A DNA stretch of 64,000 nucleotides from Mesostigma viride (taxonomy: Eukaryota > Streptophyta > Mesostigmatophyceae > Mesostigmatales > Mesostigmataceae): contig RPFO01000130.1 in NCBI GenBank assembly GCA_009746045.1, positions 2,078,125 through 2,142,124 of the forward strand. The letters are read 5' to 3'. Every line of letters starts with the position of its first letter. The stretch's first letter is position 1. Made by a program: the position numbers and the translations under genes. Shown piece by piece: positions 43,280 through 53,780 of the stretch. The notes under the pieces are model-generated. The model made no database searches, was not told where the DNA came from, and saw nothing but the letters and a program-made list of their open reading frames with translations.

Positions 43280-43346
43280 GTCTAATTAATTAATTAATTA
43301 ATTAATTAATTAATTAATTAATTAATTAATTAATTAATTAATTAAT
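43280..43346 (+). repeat. (TTAA)n tail of LINE type A
   Basis: About 16 perfect TTAA units directly after the 3' hairpin. Confidence 0.95.
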
Positions 43347-43987
43347 TTATGTGGGCACCCAATTTCTTTATGTGCACATGTTCATATTAATTAATTATTT
43401 AATTAATAGTGCACATGTTCATATATAGTCCATGAATGTGGGTCATCAAGCCACTTTGAATACTAATGGAGCCACACCCATGCATGAGAAAATGGAAACT
43501 CAGGCTGCAGACCAGCAGAGGTTGTCTCATGCAGGTGGAAGCGCAAGGAGCCCCTGCTACAATCACGTTCAGCTAGGACTGAACAACGACCAACAACCAC
43601 TGCCAAGGTATTAAGGCCTAAATATAATCTTTCCCTAGCTCTCTTCACCACCCGGTCTCATTTCCCATCGACCGGAGCTGTCTGTACAAAGAGCCTGAAC
43701 GGTCTATCAGCAGCTGATTTACAGAGGCAGGCTTGATCGATTCCCACGGAAAGATCTTTGCCATGTCGACCCGCCTTTACAGGGTTTGCCCCTTTGTTCC
43801 ATGAACATGCGCGATGATAGTAACCATTACCGTGCCAATTGCAACATGGCTGAAAGTCCTCCTTAGAAAAGGCTGCCACATGAAGGGAGTCCTTCCACTC
43901 AAGAAACTTAAACGTTTCCTTCTAATTTCCACTTGAAGGGAATTCCTCAGGGACAGCAAAGTGGTAGTCCTTGAAGATCAAGTTTCT

Positions 43988-46900
43988 CTACTTGGTCGCG
44001 AAACCTCCCGGCGACAGCACACCACAGCTGGAGATGACGGTGTCGGTGGGTCGCTCGTTGACAGATGGCGCCTCCTCCACGAGGCGCAGCACGCGCATGC
44101 CGCTGACAACGCGGCCAAAGACGACGCGCTTCTTGTCCAGCCAGGGAAGCGGGTGCAGCGTGATGTAAAACTGGGAACCATTGGTGTGGGGTCCGTGGTT
44201 GGCCATGCCCTGGAGGAGTGAGGGTATTTGGGGGGGGTGGGGGCGAAGGGTTAGAGCGAGCGAGAAGAGCGTTTTTTGTGTGTGCATGTGTAGGAGTGTT
44301 AGTGTGTGTGTGTGTGTATACTCATGTAGAGCGTGTGTGAGCATGCATGCGCATCAAAGGGTACATGAATGCGAAAGTGACGCACAGGGATGCAGGCAGG
44401 GAGAGGGAATGGGGGGGAGAAGAGAAGGGGGGGGGAGGGGGAGAGAGTGAGGAGCGCGCCGGGGGGGGGGCGGAGCGAGAGAGAAAGGCGAGAGAGAAAG
44501 GGGACAGGAACACTAAAGTATGGAAGGGCGGGAAGGCATTAAACTAGGGTGTGATAAGGGGGCTGAGCTGTAACTTTGCAAGAACTGGGCTGAGTTGACA
44601 CGTGCCTCCGTGTGGCCACAAAGAGGTGATCAGGAACTGACCAGAGCGTTCGGACCCGCTACAAAATGTGCGTTCGGGCCCGCTACAAATAGTGTGGCAT
44701 GGAGGCAGGTCCACCGCCATCCTGCACCACCATGTGGGGCTCCGTGCTGGTGGCATGGAGTACGCTAAGCACAGCAAATGAAAAAAAAGGCACAAGGGCG
44801 CAAGGGGCACAAGCGGCTTACCAGCATGCCGGGCTTGTCATGGGAGAACTGGAACGTCTCATCTGCGTGGTGGCGGTGCCGGTGGCAGCAAACGGGCATG
44901 GGGCAGGAGCAGCGAGACACGCTACCTGATGAGCTTCCACTCGGACATGACGCAAACGCATGTGAAACCTCTTCTCGCGAGCCGCAGAGGCAAGGGGCAC
45001 ACATCAAGATAACCTGCAATAAGGCTCCAGGAGAGGCCTTAACATTCTCCCAATCCGGCGCACCTGTAATGTGTTCCAAGCCTATCTGCGAGCTCTGGAC
45101 CACGGGGCAGCCTTCTGTATCCGCCACGCCTTTGCTATGCTGAAGCTTCATTGCACCCACTGTTGGGCCCGCACCATGCTGCGGAGAGAGCGCTCTGTGG
45201 CCTGCCCCGTTGTGGCAGTGAGAGAAGCTAGGGCGCCCTCCCTCCTTCTCATTGTGTACGGGGGTTAAAGGTTCCTTCATTGGTACCCACGTGACGCAGT
45301 CTGCGTGATAATGAATTAATTAATCAAGATAACCTAATTATTATACTGAAGCGATCGTGTGCATTGCCAAGGGACTGCTAAACAGGATGAAGTCAACATT
45401 ATTCAGGTGCTACTTGGTGAGGCGGGGAGTAGAGCGGCGCGCGGCAGATGCCTGTTGCCGAGGAGCTCATGCCGACATGGACCCTGACGCACCCACCCAC
45501 CTGAATAATGAGTGCTCGTATGTTTGGCCGGGAATGCCGTGAAATTGCATGGTAAACTGTAAAAAAAGGCATGATAGAGTACATGTTTCTGCAGCTAATG
45601 TAGACCACACGTGTGAAGAGCTAGCTCTTCTCATGTAAAGTACTAGCAGATTTCTGGTGCTGGACAAACTTCACCCCCTTCTCCCTCAGATTGGGAAACA
45701 AGGTCTTGCCGTCAGCAACCCTAGATGCGCTGCCATCTGCCATGCGGCAGGGGCCCCTCAACTACGAAAAACAATCAGCCACGCAGCTAATTTTGCCCGC
45801 AATTTAGAGAGTAGGCCCGACTTGGACAAATGCTCTCACGCCCTCTTGATGATCTGCCCTTCAAACCCCAAAGACATTGGCTCTCAAGCCCTCCTAGTCA
45901 GTAATCTGCCCTCCCAACCCCTCGGTTTCTGCCTTTCCACGCAACTCAAACCTTGTCCTTGAACTATCAGGCCACAGCAGAAAGCTGTCATCCACAAACT
46001 ACTTCTTCCGCTGCTCACCTGCAAAGGTCGGTCCGTAGATGGACACGCCCTGGTCACCATCGCCCTTGACGATGTCTGTTGAGGGTGGTCGGTTGTGATA
46101 CGCAAACACTGCCATCGACATGTTGTGAGTACAGACAGATATGCCTTGGCCACCATCGCCCTTGATGATATCTGTTCAGCAGGTGGCAAACGATGGCGCA
46201 GCCAAACAGGGGCAGAGATAGCTGTACGTTGCTTATATGATAGCAGAACGCTGCTTATATGATGGCTGTACGTTGCTTGTATGATAGCAGTACGTTGCCT
46301 ATATGATGGTTGTACGTTGCTTATATGATAGCAGTACGTTGCTTATATGATGGCTGTACGTTGCTTATATGATAGCAGTACGTTGCCTATATGATAGCAG
46401 TACGTTGCTTATATGATAGCAGTACGTTCCTTATATGATAGCAGTACGTTGCCTATATGATGGCTGTATGTCTATATGGGCAAGGCTGTACCCCCACGAA
46501 GTAGACAAGAGCAGCGCCGACAGAAGTCAAGGCTAAGAGACCATCTGAGTCGACGGCCCTTCACCACCCCATAATGTAAAACGGAAATGCTCGAGATACA
46601 AACTTGCGAAGAGCGGATACCCTAGCACCGCAAACCTGAAGCACCCACAGAGTGCATACTTGCTCATTTTCATATTTTGCCGAATGCATGGAGCCAAACG
46701 GAGATACATGATCTCCCAACGGAGTCATGTTATAATTTCATTTTTTTAAAGCCAAACCTACGATTTGCTTACTTTGCCTAATGTGTGGAGCCAAACCTAC
46801 GATTAGCTTATTTTGCCTAATGCATGGAGCCAAACCTATGATTAGCTAATGTGCCTGATTCATGTACGCAACACACACAAAAAGGGATGCCAGTACTGGC

Positions 46901-49900
46901 GGGCCCTCCCTTAGTAACCTTTAGGGAAAAATTTCTTGGGTGCACGACAAGAGAGCTGCCATAGAGGACAGACCAGCAACCAGGGCAGTGCCTTCCCTAG
47001 GTATGTACAGCCAGTTACTCGTTGGGCACGAGGCACTAGGCCCACCTCCCCTCTGACTCCACAGACCTCTTACTCCACAGACCCCTTCTGACCCCAGTCG
47101 CATGGGCGCACTTAACCCCGACTCTGACCACCCATTACAAGCCCAAGGACTTACAAGACGCTTTATTTGCTACAAGAAAAGATGATCACCTCGCCATAAT
47201 AAGCCGAGAGCCTTACAAAAACGTTTGTTTGGTACAAGAAAAGACAATCATCTCCCCGTAATAAGGGCAAGGCCTTACTACCCACTTTGCTACAAGGCGA
47301 CAGACCCACCTCCCCCTTGGATCCAAAGACAATCATCTCCCCGTAATAAGGGCAAGGCCTTACTACCCACTTTGCTACAAGGCGACAGACCCACCTCCCC
47401 CTTGGATCCACCCCCCCTTCACAACGCGGTGGATGGGTGTGTTCAGATAGGACAGGGCGGGGCCGCCCCCCTCCTTTGGGAAGCCTTGAATCAACCGGAA
47501 GAAATTGAGGCAGGTTTTGGGCGCCGCGTCCGAGAAGAGCTGCGATTGGTCGCATGTGTCCATGGGGGGAACGATTGTTTACAGTATGGGCATATGATCA
47601 GGCTTACAACATTATTGATTTATATATAATGATTTATAAGCATGTGGCCATCTGTGAGTGGATCTTGAATATGGCGCACACACATGGTACGCTGGTAGAA
47701 GGACAACCCTTGATACCGCCATGTGCGTAATAAAACCCATGCCAAAAATAAAAAAGGACAGAATCCAGATGCTTGTGCCTCTGTGTACTGACTCATCTGT
47801 CAGAAAGAGATATGCCTGGTAGATGGGTGCACAAGTGAGCTGGCAGGGAGCCAGATGCCAGCGGGTGGGTGAGCTGGTGAGCGGGCAAGCTGGCAGGGGC
47901 CTAGGCTAGTGGGGGCCGGCTAACAAGGGGGGGCAGGGTGATGGGTTGGCGGGTTGGTAGGAAAAAAGAAAAGACAGCTATTACCTACCTCAATAGTCAG
48001 CCGCCCTTCCCAGACGCCGCTGATAGTGATGTCCATAAACACATACGCGTTCTGCGAAATCAAATCAGCAAAGGGCAAACAGGCAAACGTGGAAAGACAC
48101 CCTTCATCAGGCAAGCAAAGCACAGGTCAAAATATGATGCAAGAGTTTTTTTTTTTATGCGCAGAAGAACACGCACAGCTGGAACAGCTCTTGGGGCCTT
48201 AAGTGCAAGAAAGAAACAGACATCTTTCGTCGCCATTGTGCCGCAGGGCAAAGTGGCCGCCGCCTGCAGGCACTAAACGCTGGCAATATTGACCAACAGC
48301 AAATATGAAGTCAACACCACAGGCATTAGGTCAAAATTAAACAGTCCATCCAATCAGGCTCTAGGTCTAAGTCCACATAGCCAGCGGAAAGCGTGTCAGC
48401 AACTTTTCGCTGCTACCAAGGAAACATGGAGAGAGAAAAGGAGGTACCGTTCAGGAGCGCATAGTGCTATTCCCCGCCCCCTGCAGTTGTTAAGGCCACC
48501 ACAGTCCGGAATCCTACCCTGGAGCTGTTGAGGCATGCAAAGCTCTAACCTGTTTCGAAGCTTCACGAGTATGTTACCATCTGGCAGAGAGCTTCCGCCG
48601 CCCTGGGTTCCTAGACTGCAACCTGGCCATGGTGGACCCCCCTGCAGCTTCCCTCACGCCACACATCTTGGAACCACAAGGTATCGTCCGTTATCTTTTA
48701 CAGCATCGTCTGTCATCATCTCCACAACATCGTCTGGCATCATCTCTACCATGTCGTCTGTAGTCATCTCTCTCTTCTCGTTTGTTATCACAGGTCAACG
48801 CACCATCGTGCCACACATATGAACATGAACAGTTCCACATCTTGGAACTTCTCAGGAGCGCGGTGTTTCCCACTGGCACACTGTGCTATGCGATGATGTA
48901 TGTGTCCATACTTTGTTTACTAGTAGTATATCTATAGCTCTATGCCATAGCATAGTATATATACTAAACATAAGTACACTATACAGTATACACCATACAA
49001 TATGCTATGTTATAGAGAGGCCACCACCATACAATATGCTATGTTATAGAGAGGCCACCACCATATAATATGCTATGTTATAGAGAGGCCACCACCACAT
49101 GATATGCTATGTTATAGAGAGGCCACCACCATACAATATGCTATGTTATAGAGAGGCCACCACCATAAAATATGCTATGTAATAGAGAGGCCACCACCAT
49201 ATAATATGCTATGTTATAGAGAGGCCACCACCACATAATATGCTATGTTATAGAGAGGCCACCACCATATAATATGCTATGCTATAGAGAGGCCACCACC
49301 ATATAATATGCTATGTTATAGAGAGGCCACCCATTCCCCCCGCTACCCTGCCCACCTCGGAGCGCAAAATCTAGGTACCTAGCTCACCTTGTAACTCCTT
49401 AAGCAGCGCGTGGCTCCACCACGCGAGCACACTACCACGACGCTGTATCAATACGTGGCCACCCATAAGCCCTCTACCCCGCCCACCTTGACCTTGTTCA
49501 GGAGCGCATTCCTCTAAAGAGGAAAACCTCGCTACACGGGGAATATATTCAATAATACTTGTAGTGTCGCAAAATGTACTAGTTGTTTACTACTTTAGTA
49601 TCAAAAATTTATTGTAGTATCGAAAATATATACTAATTATATAGTAGTACCAGTTGTAGTATTATATATACTTATTGCAGTATCGAAAATAATAAACTTC
49701 ATTACGTCGCCAGGGACTCATACGGTGATGATCGCTGTGCTACGCGCGGCCAACTTGGAGTTGTTCAGGAGCACATTCCTCCAAGGGGGAAACCTTGCTG
49801 CAATGTTGGCGTTGTTTCACACGGTGGTGATCGCCATGCTGCCCCCACCCACCTTGGAGTTGTTCAGGAGCGCGCTCCACTGCAGGTGCCCCAGCCGCTG

Positions 49901-51200
49901 GTATATGGCCGTGTTGGTCTTGCTGTCGTCGTATTGGAACGTTTGCTGCAGGTAGCGCATGAACGCGAGGTCCTGGGAGAGGTGGGGGGGCCAAGAAGAA
50001 CACCGTGATGAGTTTTTTAGTTTCTTTTTTTCCTGTGACGGGGTATCAAAGTTGCTGAAAGCGCATGAACGGCATGGTCCTGGGGGAGGGGGGGGGGGGG
50101 GGGCATGCTCAAGAAGGAGAGCATGACTTCTATCAGCAGGACCGATGATCATGAACTCATGATGTGGCAGATAGCCCCTGAACGCGAGGTCTTGGGTGGG
50201 GGTAGACCCCAATGACAGCACAGAGCGAGGATCGTGCCGTCGTTGTCAGCAAGTAAACTTCTCGTGCCGTTGTAGTGACGTTGCCGTAAGGCGATTGTAG
50301 TGAGGCTGTCGTAAGGCCGTTGTAGTGGTGTTGTTATAAGGCGGTTATAGTGAAGTGTAATAAGGCGGTTATAGTGTGAAGTGTAATAAGGCCTTGGCAG
50401 TGCCATGCTTGTGCGCACGAGCCCACCTCACACATTGATCCCTTTTCCCACAGCCTACACCCCTACGCAGTCCAGCACAATTTGATAACACCAGTTGTCG
50501 GACAAAGAGTATCTGGTTGCACTATACTCATACATAGTGAGTAAGATAAAATAAGTTAACTATGCTAGGATGAGTATGTACAAAGGTATCTGGTTGCACT
50601 AAAGCTGATATATAGTGAGTAAGGTAAGGCTGTTACTACTATGAGATAAAGAACCCGCCTGACCGAAAACTAGCCATGCTGTCCACGCACACTACTGTCC
50701 ATGTGCCTGCCACAGGAAATGCGCATGATCACCCTAAACACATGGTTACATCCGCACCCCAAACGACGACATTACAAACATTGGCGAGCCATGCTCTTTT
50801 CCCGCTACTAAGCCATGCCGTCACATGCACCTGCTCACACAACCTGGACACTAGTGCGCACATTGCTCATGCACCTGCTCATGTACCGGCGACCCGCTCA
50901 TACAACACTCACACACAACTGCCCCGATGACATCACAAAAATGGCAAACGATACTTATTGTCACAGTAACGGGCCATGTCACTCCCCCCCCCCACACACA
51001 TACACACACATGCACCCTCCTCGTACGAAAATAACAGCAACGAGCAATGCACCTGCTCTGGTCACACGAAACTGTTCTGTCACACGCACCTGCTCTGACG
51101 ACTGCAGGAGCTCCCCCCCAAAGTAGACAAGCCGGGTGTCATGCGTGCCCTCCAGGATCAGCACCTGGTTCTTGTGGCGGCGGGGCGCATCCACCGCCAC
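43988..51200 (-). CDS. PPIL6: PPIL6-type cyclophilin (peptidyl-prolyl isomerase-like), 5' incomplete
   Basis: Seven minus-strand exons with matching phases: 51200-51090, 49972-49853, 48051-47989, 47539-47395, 46075-46019, 44862-44822, 44209-43988; 759 nt, 252 residues. A first exon with the ATG lies beyond 51200 and was not found. The N-terminal part ([34 protein letters not shown]) precedes a cyclophilin domain: [82 protein letters not shown], ending [14 protein letters not shown]. The N-terminal extension, SIYGPTF, LGMAN and NERP recall animal PPIL6, known from ciliated cells. The catalytic Arg (HRV) and the Trp that binds cyclosporin (PWLD) are kept; the usual His of KHVVF is Arg, so isomerase activity may be altered. 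The introns hold a LINE, satellites and partial copies of the exon edges. Confidence 0.85.
44729..44762 (-). repeat. Decayed copy of the last PPIL6 exon's 5' edge
   Basis: Resembles 44180-44215 (compare TGTGGGGCTCCGTGCTGG with TGTGGGGTCCGTGGTTGG). It lies in the intron just upstream of that exon in transcript sense. Confidence 0.5.
45016..45322 (+). mobile_element. LINE type B, 5'-truncated, in a PPIL6 intron
   Basis: Bounded by perfect 13-bp target duplications ATCAAGATAACCT (45003-45015 and 45323-45335). The + strand encodes a C-terminal peptide ([28 protein letters not shown], stop near 45268), then a 3' UTR with CACGTGACGCAG-T-CTGCGT and an AATTAATTA tail. Related ends: 6.65, 53.7 and 61.7 kb (minus strand). 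It is antisense to the host gene. Confidence 0.88.
46143..46180 (-). repeat. Decayed copy of a PPIL6 exon 5' edge
   Basis: Matches 46045-46085 (shared CACCATCGCCCTTGA), the start of the exon 46075-46019 with its acceptor. Placed about 90 bp upstream in transcript sense. Confidence 0.7.
46217..46471. repeat. About 22-bp minisatellite x 11 in a PPIL6 intron
   Basis: Copies of TTGCTTATATGATAGCAGTA with small variants (CCTATATGATGGCTG), alternating two subtypes. Confidence 0.9.
46700..46749 (+). mobile_element. 50-bp insertion made of a LINE 3' hairpin and tail
   Basis: Flanked by AGCCAAAC (46692-46699 and 46750-46757). The insert is GGAGATACATGAT, the hairpin CTCC-CAAC-GGAG and an AT/T-rich tail, matching the variant end at 31388-31402. 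It lies in a local tandem repeat of about 46 bp (46675-46860). Confidence 0.7.
47241..47410 (-). repeat. Perfect 85-bp tandem duplication spanning a PPIL6 exon end
   Basis: 47241-47325 and 47326-47410 look identical. The second copy includes the last 16 bases of exon 47539-47395 and its donor, so a second, potentially usable donor lies 85 bp downstream in transcript sense. Confidence 0.9.
48985..49330. repeat. 34-bp satellite, about 10 copies
   Basis: Unit begins CCACCACCATA and includes AATATGCTATGTTATAGAG; copies differ by one or two bases. Lies in PPIL6 intron 48052-49852. Confidence 0.95.
49488..49785 (-). repeat. Decayed copies of the PPIL6 second exon's 3' edge
   Basis: The real edge at 49818-49880 (TTGGAGTTGTTCAGGAGCGC plus intron) recurs at 49719-49785 (shift about 99 bp) and at 49488-49520. 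Weaker forms lie near 49383 and 48843. All are in the intron downstream in transcript sense. Confidence 0.7.
50053..50205 (-). repeat. Decayed copies of the PPIL6 second exon's 5' edge
   Basis: GCGCATGAACG...GGTCCTGGG of the real exon (49950-49985) recurs at 50053-50090 and 50165-50205 (CCTGAACGCGAGGTCTTGGG). Both are in the intron upstream in transcript sense. Confidence 0.65.
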
Positions 51201-51634
51201 CTGGCGCGCCAAGCACACGGCAACAAGTACAGGGCGGCGCCGAGCAGCAAGACAACCCAGCATGGGGCACAGATACCAATAACAAAATGTTATAATAAAT
51301 AAAATGTGGGGTGGCGCCCATAAAATAAAATGTGGGGATGGGAAATGTTTATAATAACAAAATAAAATAAAATGTGGGGTGGCGCAGACCAGTGCAGTGA
51401 TGCCAGGAGAGATGGTGTGACCAAGAACGATGCGATGCATATGAAGACGCTGTGGAGTTGTGTGTCATGATACGCAAAAAGGGTCACAAGAAGTGACAAG
51501 GGTCACAAGAAAGTGACAAGGGTCACAATAAGTGACAAGGGTCACAATAAGTAAGAATAAAGTTCGCATTTCATTCAACACGTCAATCTCACTTAGCACG
51601 ACAGATGGAGGACAAAGCGGCAGAGCAATAGCAA

Positions 51635-51700
51635 CGCTGTGACGGAGCAGAGGGTCAGACAACCAGCTTGGGGTTCGAATCCCACCGCAATCAGATCTGG
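51635..51700 (+). other. tRNA-like sequence with pol III B box
   Basis: GGTTCGAATCC at 51672-51682 is an exact B box, preceded by a weak A-box-like GCGGCAGAGCAATAG. The stems do not pair well enough for a functional tRNA. Probably a degraded tRNA-derived SINE. Confidence 0.35.
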
Positions 51701-51802
51701 CCCAGGCATTGGAGATTTGTCATGATTGCACGTGTACCTATCTAGCCCAAGGATAGAAGAGAGGAAGGGAATAAGAGAGAATGAGAATAAGAGGGGATGA
51801 GG

Positions 51803-52862
51803 GGAAGAGAGGGAGAGAGGAAGAGAGGGAGAGAGGGAGAGAGGAAGAGAGGAAGAGAGGAAGAGAGGGAGAGAGGGAGAGAGGGAGAGAGGGAGAGAGG
51901 GAGAGAGGGAGAGAGGGAGAGAGGGAGAGAGGGAGAGAGGGAGAGAGGGAGAGAGGGAGAGAGGGAGAGAGGGAGAGAGGGAGAGAGGGAGAGAGGGAGA
52001 GAGGGAGAGAGGGAGAGAGGGAGAGAGGGAGAGAGGAGAGAGGGAGAGAGGGAGAGAGGGAGAGAGGGAGAGAGGGAGAGAGGGAGAGAGGAGAGAGGGA
52101 GAGAGGGAGAGAGGAGAGAGAGGGAGAGAGGGAGAGAGGGAGAGGAGAGAGAGGGAGAGAGGGAGAGAGGGAGAGAGGGAGAGAGGAGAGAGAGAGAGGG
52201 AGAGAGGGAGAGAGGGAGAGAGGGAGAGAGGGAGAGAGGGAGAGAGGGAGAGAGGGAGAGAGGGAGAGAGGGAGAGAGGGAGAGAGGGAGAGAGGGAGAG
52301 AGGGAGAGAGGGAGAGAGGGAGAGAGGGAGAGAGGGAGAGAGGGAGAGAGGGAGAGAGGGAGAGAGGGAGAGAGGGAGAGAGGGAGAGAGGGAGAGAGGG
52401 AGAGAGGGAGAGAGGGAGAGAGGGAGAGAGGGAGAGAGGGAGAGAGGGAGAGAGGAGAGAGGGAGAGAGGGAGAGAGGGAGAGAGGGAGAGAGGGAGAGA
52501 GGGAGAGAGGGAGAGAGGGAGAGAGGGAGAGAGGGAGAGAGGGAGAGAGGGAGAGAGGGAGAGAGGGAGAGAGGGAGAGAGGGAGAGAGGGAGAGAGGGA
52601 GAGAGGGAGAGAGGAAGAGAGGAAGAGAGGAAGAGAGGAAGAGAGGGAGAGAGGAAGAGAGGAAGAGAGGAAGAGAGGAAGAGAGGAAGAGAGGAAGAGA
52701 GGGAGAGAGGGAGAGAGGAAGAGAGGAAGAGAGGAAGAGAGGAAGAGAGGAAGAGAGGAAGAGAGGAAGAGAGGAAGAGAGGAAGAGAGGAAGAGAGGAA
52801 GAGAGGAAGAGAGGAAGAGATGAAGAGAGGAAGAGAGGGAGAGAGGAAGAGAGGAAGAGAAT
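51803..52862. repeat. 1.06-kb purine microsatellite, (GAGAGGGA)n / (GAGAGGAA)n
   Basis: A nearly pure purine strand. The flanks are GAGAGGAA units and the centre GAGAGGGA units, with a few length variants around 52030-52195. Frames of 360-530 residues through it (Ser/Leu/Pro or Arg/Glu/Gly) are artefacts. Confidence 0.98.
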
Positions 52863-52871
52863 ACAAGAAGA

Positions 52872-53112
52872 GAAGAAGAGGTGAATAGAAAAAGCCCAAT
52901 GATAGAAGAGAGAAAGAGAATAAGAGAAAGAGAAGAAGAGAAGCGAAGAAGAGAAGAAGAGAAGAAGAGAAGAAGAGGTGAATAGAAAAAGCCCAATGAT
53001 AGAAGAGAGAAAGAGAATAAGAGAAAGAGAAGAAGAGAAGAGAAGAAGAGAAGAAGAGAAGAAGAGGTGAATAGAAAAAGTCCAATGATAGAAGAGAGAA
53101 AGAGAATAAGAG
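52872..53112. repeat. About 90-bp tandem repeat x 3
   Basis: GTGAATAGAAAAAGCCCAAT recurs at about 52880, 52978 and 53066, each followed by AGAAGAGAGAAAGAG runs. Confidence 0.9.
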
Positions 53113-53664
53113 AAGATCCAGAACATGCCACGCTGCTGTGCATGAACGAAACAGGGGTGCAAGCGCAGTGGATGCCTGCACCAGTACCAGCCTAGATGAG
53201 GTTTTTCCAAAAAGACATTATACGCGGCACATAGTATCCCGTGCGCGTCAAAGGTATGTAGCGGCGTTATATGCAGTGGTATATGCGGCACGTGCTCTCC
53301 TGTGTGTGTATGCCTTGTCAAAGGTAAGGTGTCGGGGTTGGCCTGTACAAGTGCAGCGGGTACTCAAGGGCAACCCGGTATGTCCCTGCTATATCAAGCA
53401 AGGCGGCCACCCCTCCAAACCTAGACAAGCTTTCTAACAGAGTGTGGTAGCACCTGGGCGATAACTGTGACAGAGGAAGACCCTATTCCGGTTCAGAAGA
53501 ATAAGGTCGCTGGGTGAATGATTAGGATAGATGGAGAAGCTGGTGGGAGTAGGGGATTTGGGCGCATGACAGTGGTAGGGGGTGAGGCCAGGGGGGTTAG
53601 GGTTGTTGGGCTAATGCACACCGTAAAGGAAAAGGTCAAGGGGGGACAAGGCTGTTGGATGTAG

Positions 53665-53780
53665 AACCATTAATTAATTAAGAAGCATGTGACTGCGTCA
53701 TGTGGGTGCCAGTACAGAGTGAAGGAACCTTCAACCCCTATACACAATGAGAAGAAGGGAGATGTACAACCATGATAGAG
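53665..53780 (-). mobile_element. LINE type B 3' end
   Basis: On the minus strand: CTTCTCATTGTGTATAGGGG, a GGTTCCTTCA motif, CACATGACGCAG, then a TTAATTAATTAA tail. It matches 45240-45322. 53781-55330 holds nothing I recognise. Confidence 0.75.

Larger units (their letters stand above)
41640..43346 (+). mobile_element. LINE type A, ORF2 3' part with SINE insertions
   Basis: The end of a reverse transcriptase is recognisable in broken frames: ARAVGLEVSKKTEALII (about 41740), then in the open frame to 42558 DLFKVVVLPVLTYGAETWTL, RNEDLYLGMPYITSTIKQ, RRLQLVGHLAR and LVEDMGGLGLSVIWKKMMD. VLTYGAETW is typical of the segment after the fingers/palm of LINE reverse transcriptases. A stop and frame change near 41805 mark it as a pseudogene. 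Two SINE-like insertions (42514-42831, 42845-43119) precede the 3' UTR, the hairpin at 43251-43278 and a long TTAA tail. Confidence 0.85.

Noticed and set aside
48440-48660. Possible extra PPIL6 exon (open minus frame [15 protein letters not shown]...)
   Set aside because: The flanking exons join directly in phase (LLNNSK to NAYVF), matching human PPIL6 spacing, so no exon is needed here.
48985-49330. Regular repeats resembling a CRISPR array
   Set aside because: The 34-bp units are contiguous with no unique spacers; it is a satellite in a eukaryotic intron.
51635-51700. Possible functional tRNA gene
   Set aside because: The B box is perfect but T-stem and acceptor stem do not pair; kept only as tRNA-like.
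51593-53321. Long open frames of 360-527 residues on both strands
   Set aside because: They read through a pure purine microsatellite and give only Ser-Leu-Pro or Arg-Glu-Gly repeats in all frames.
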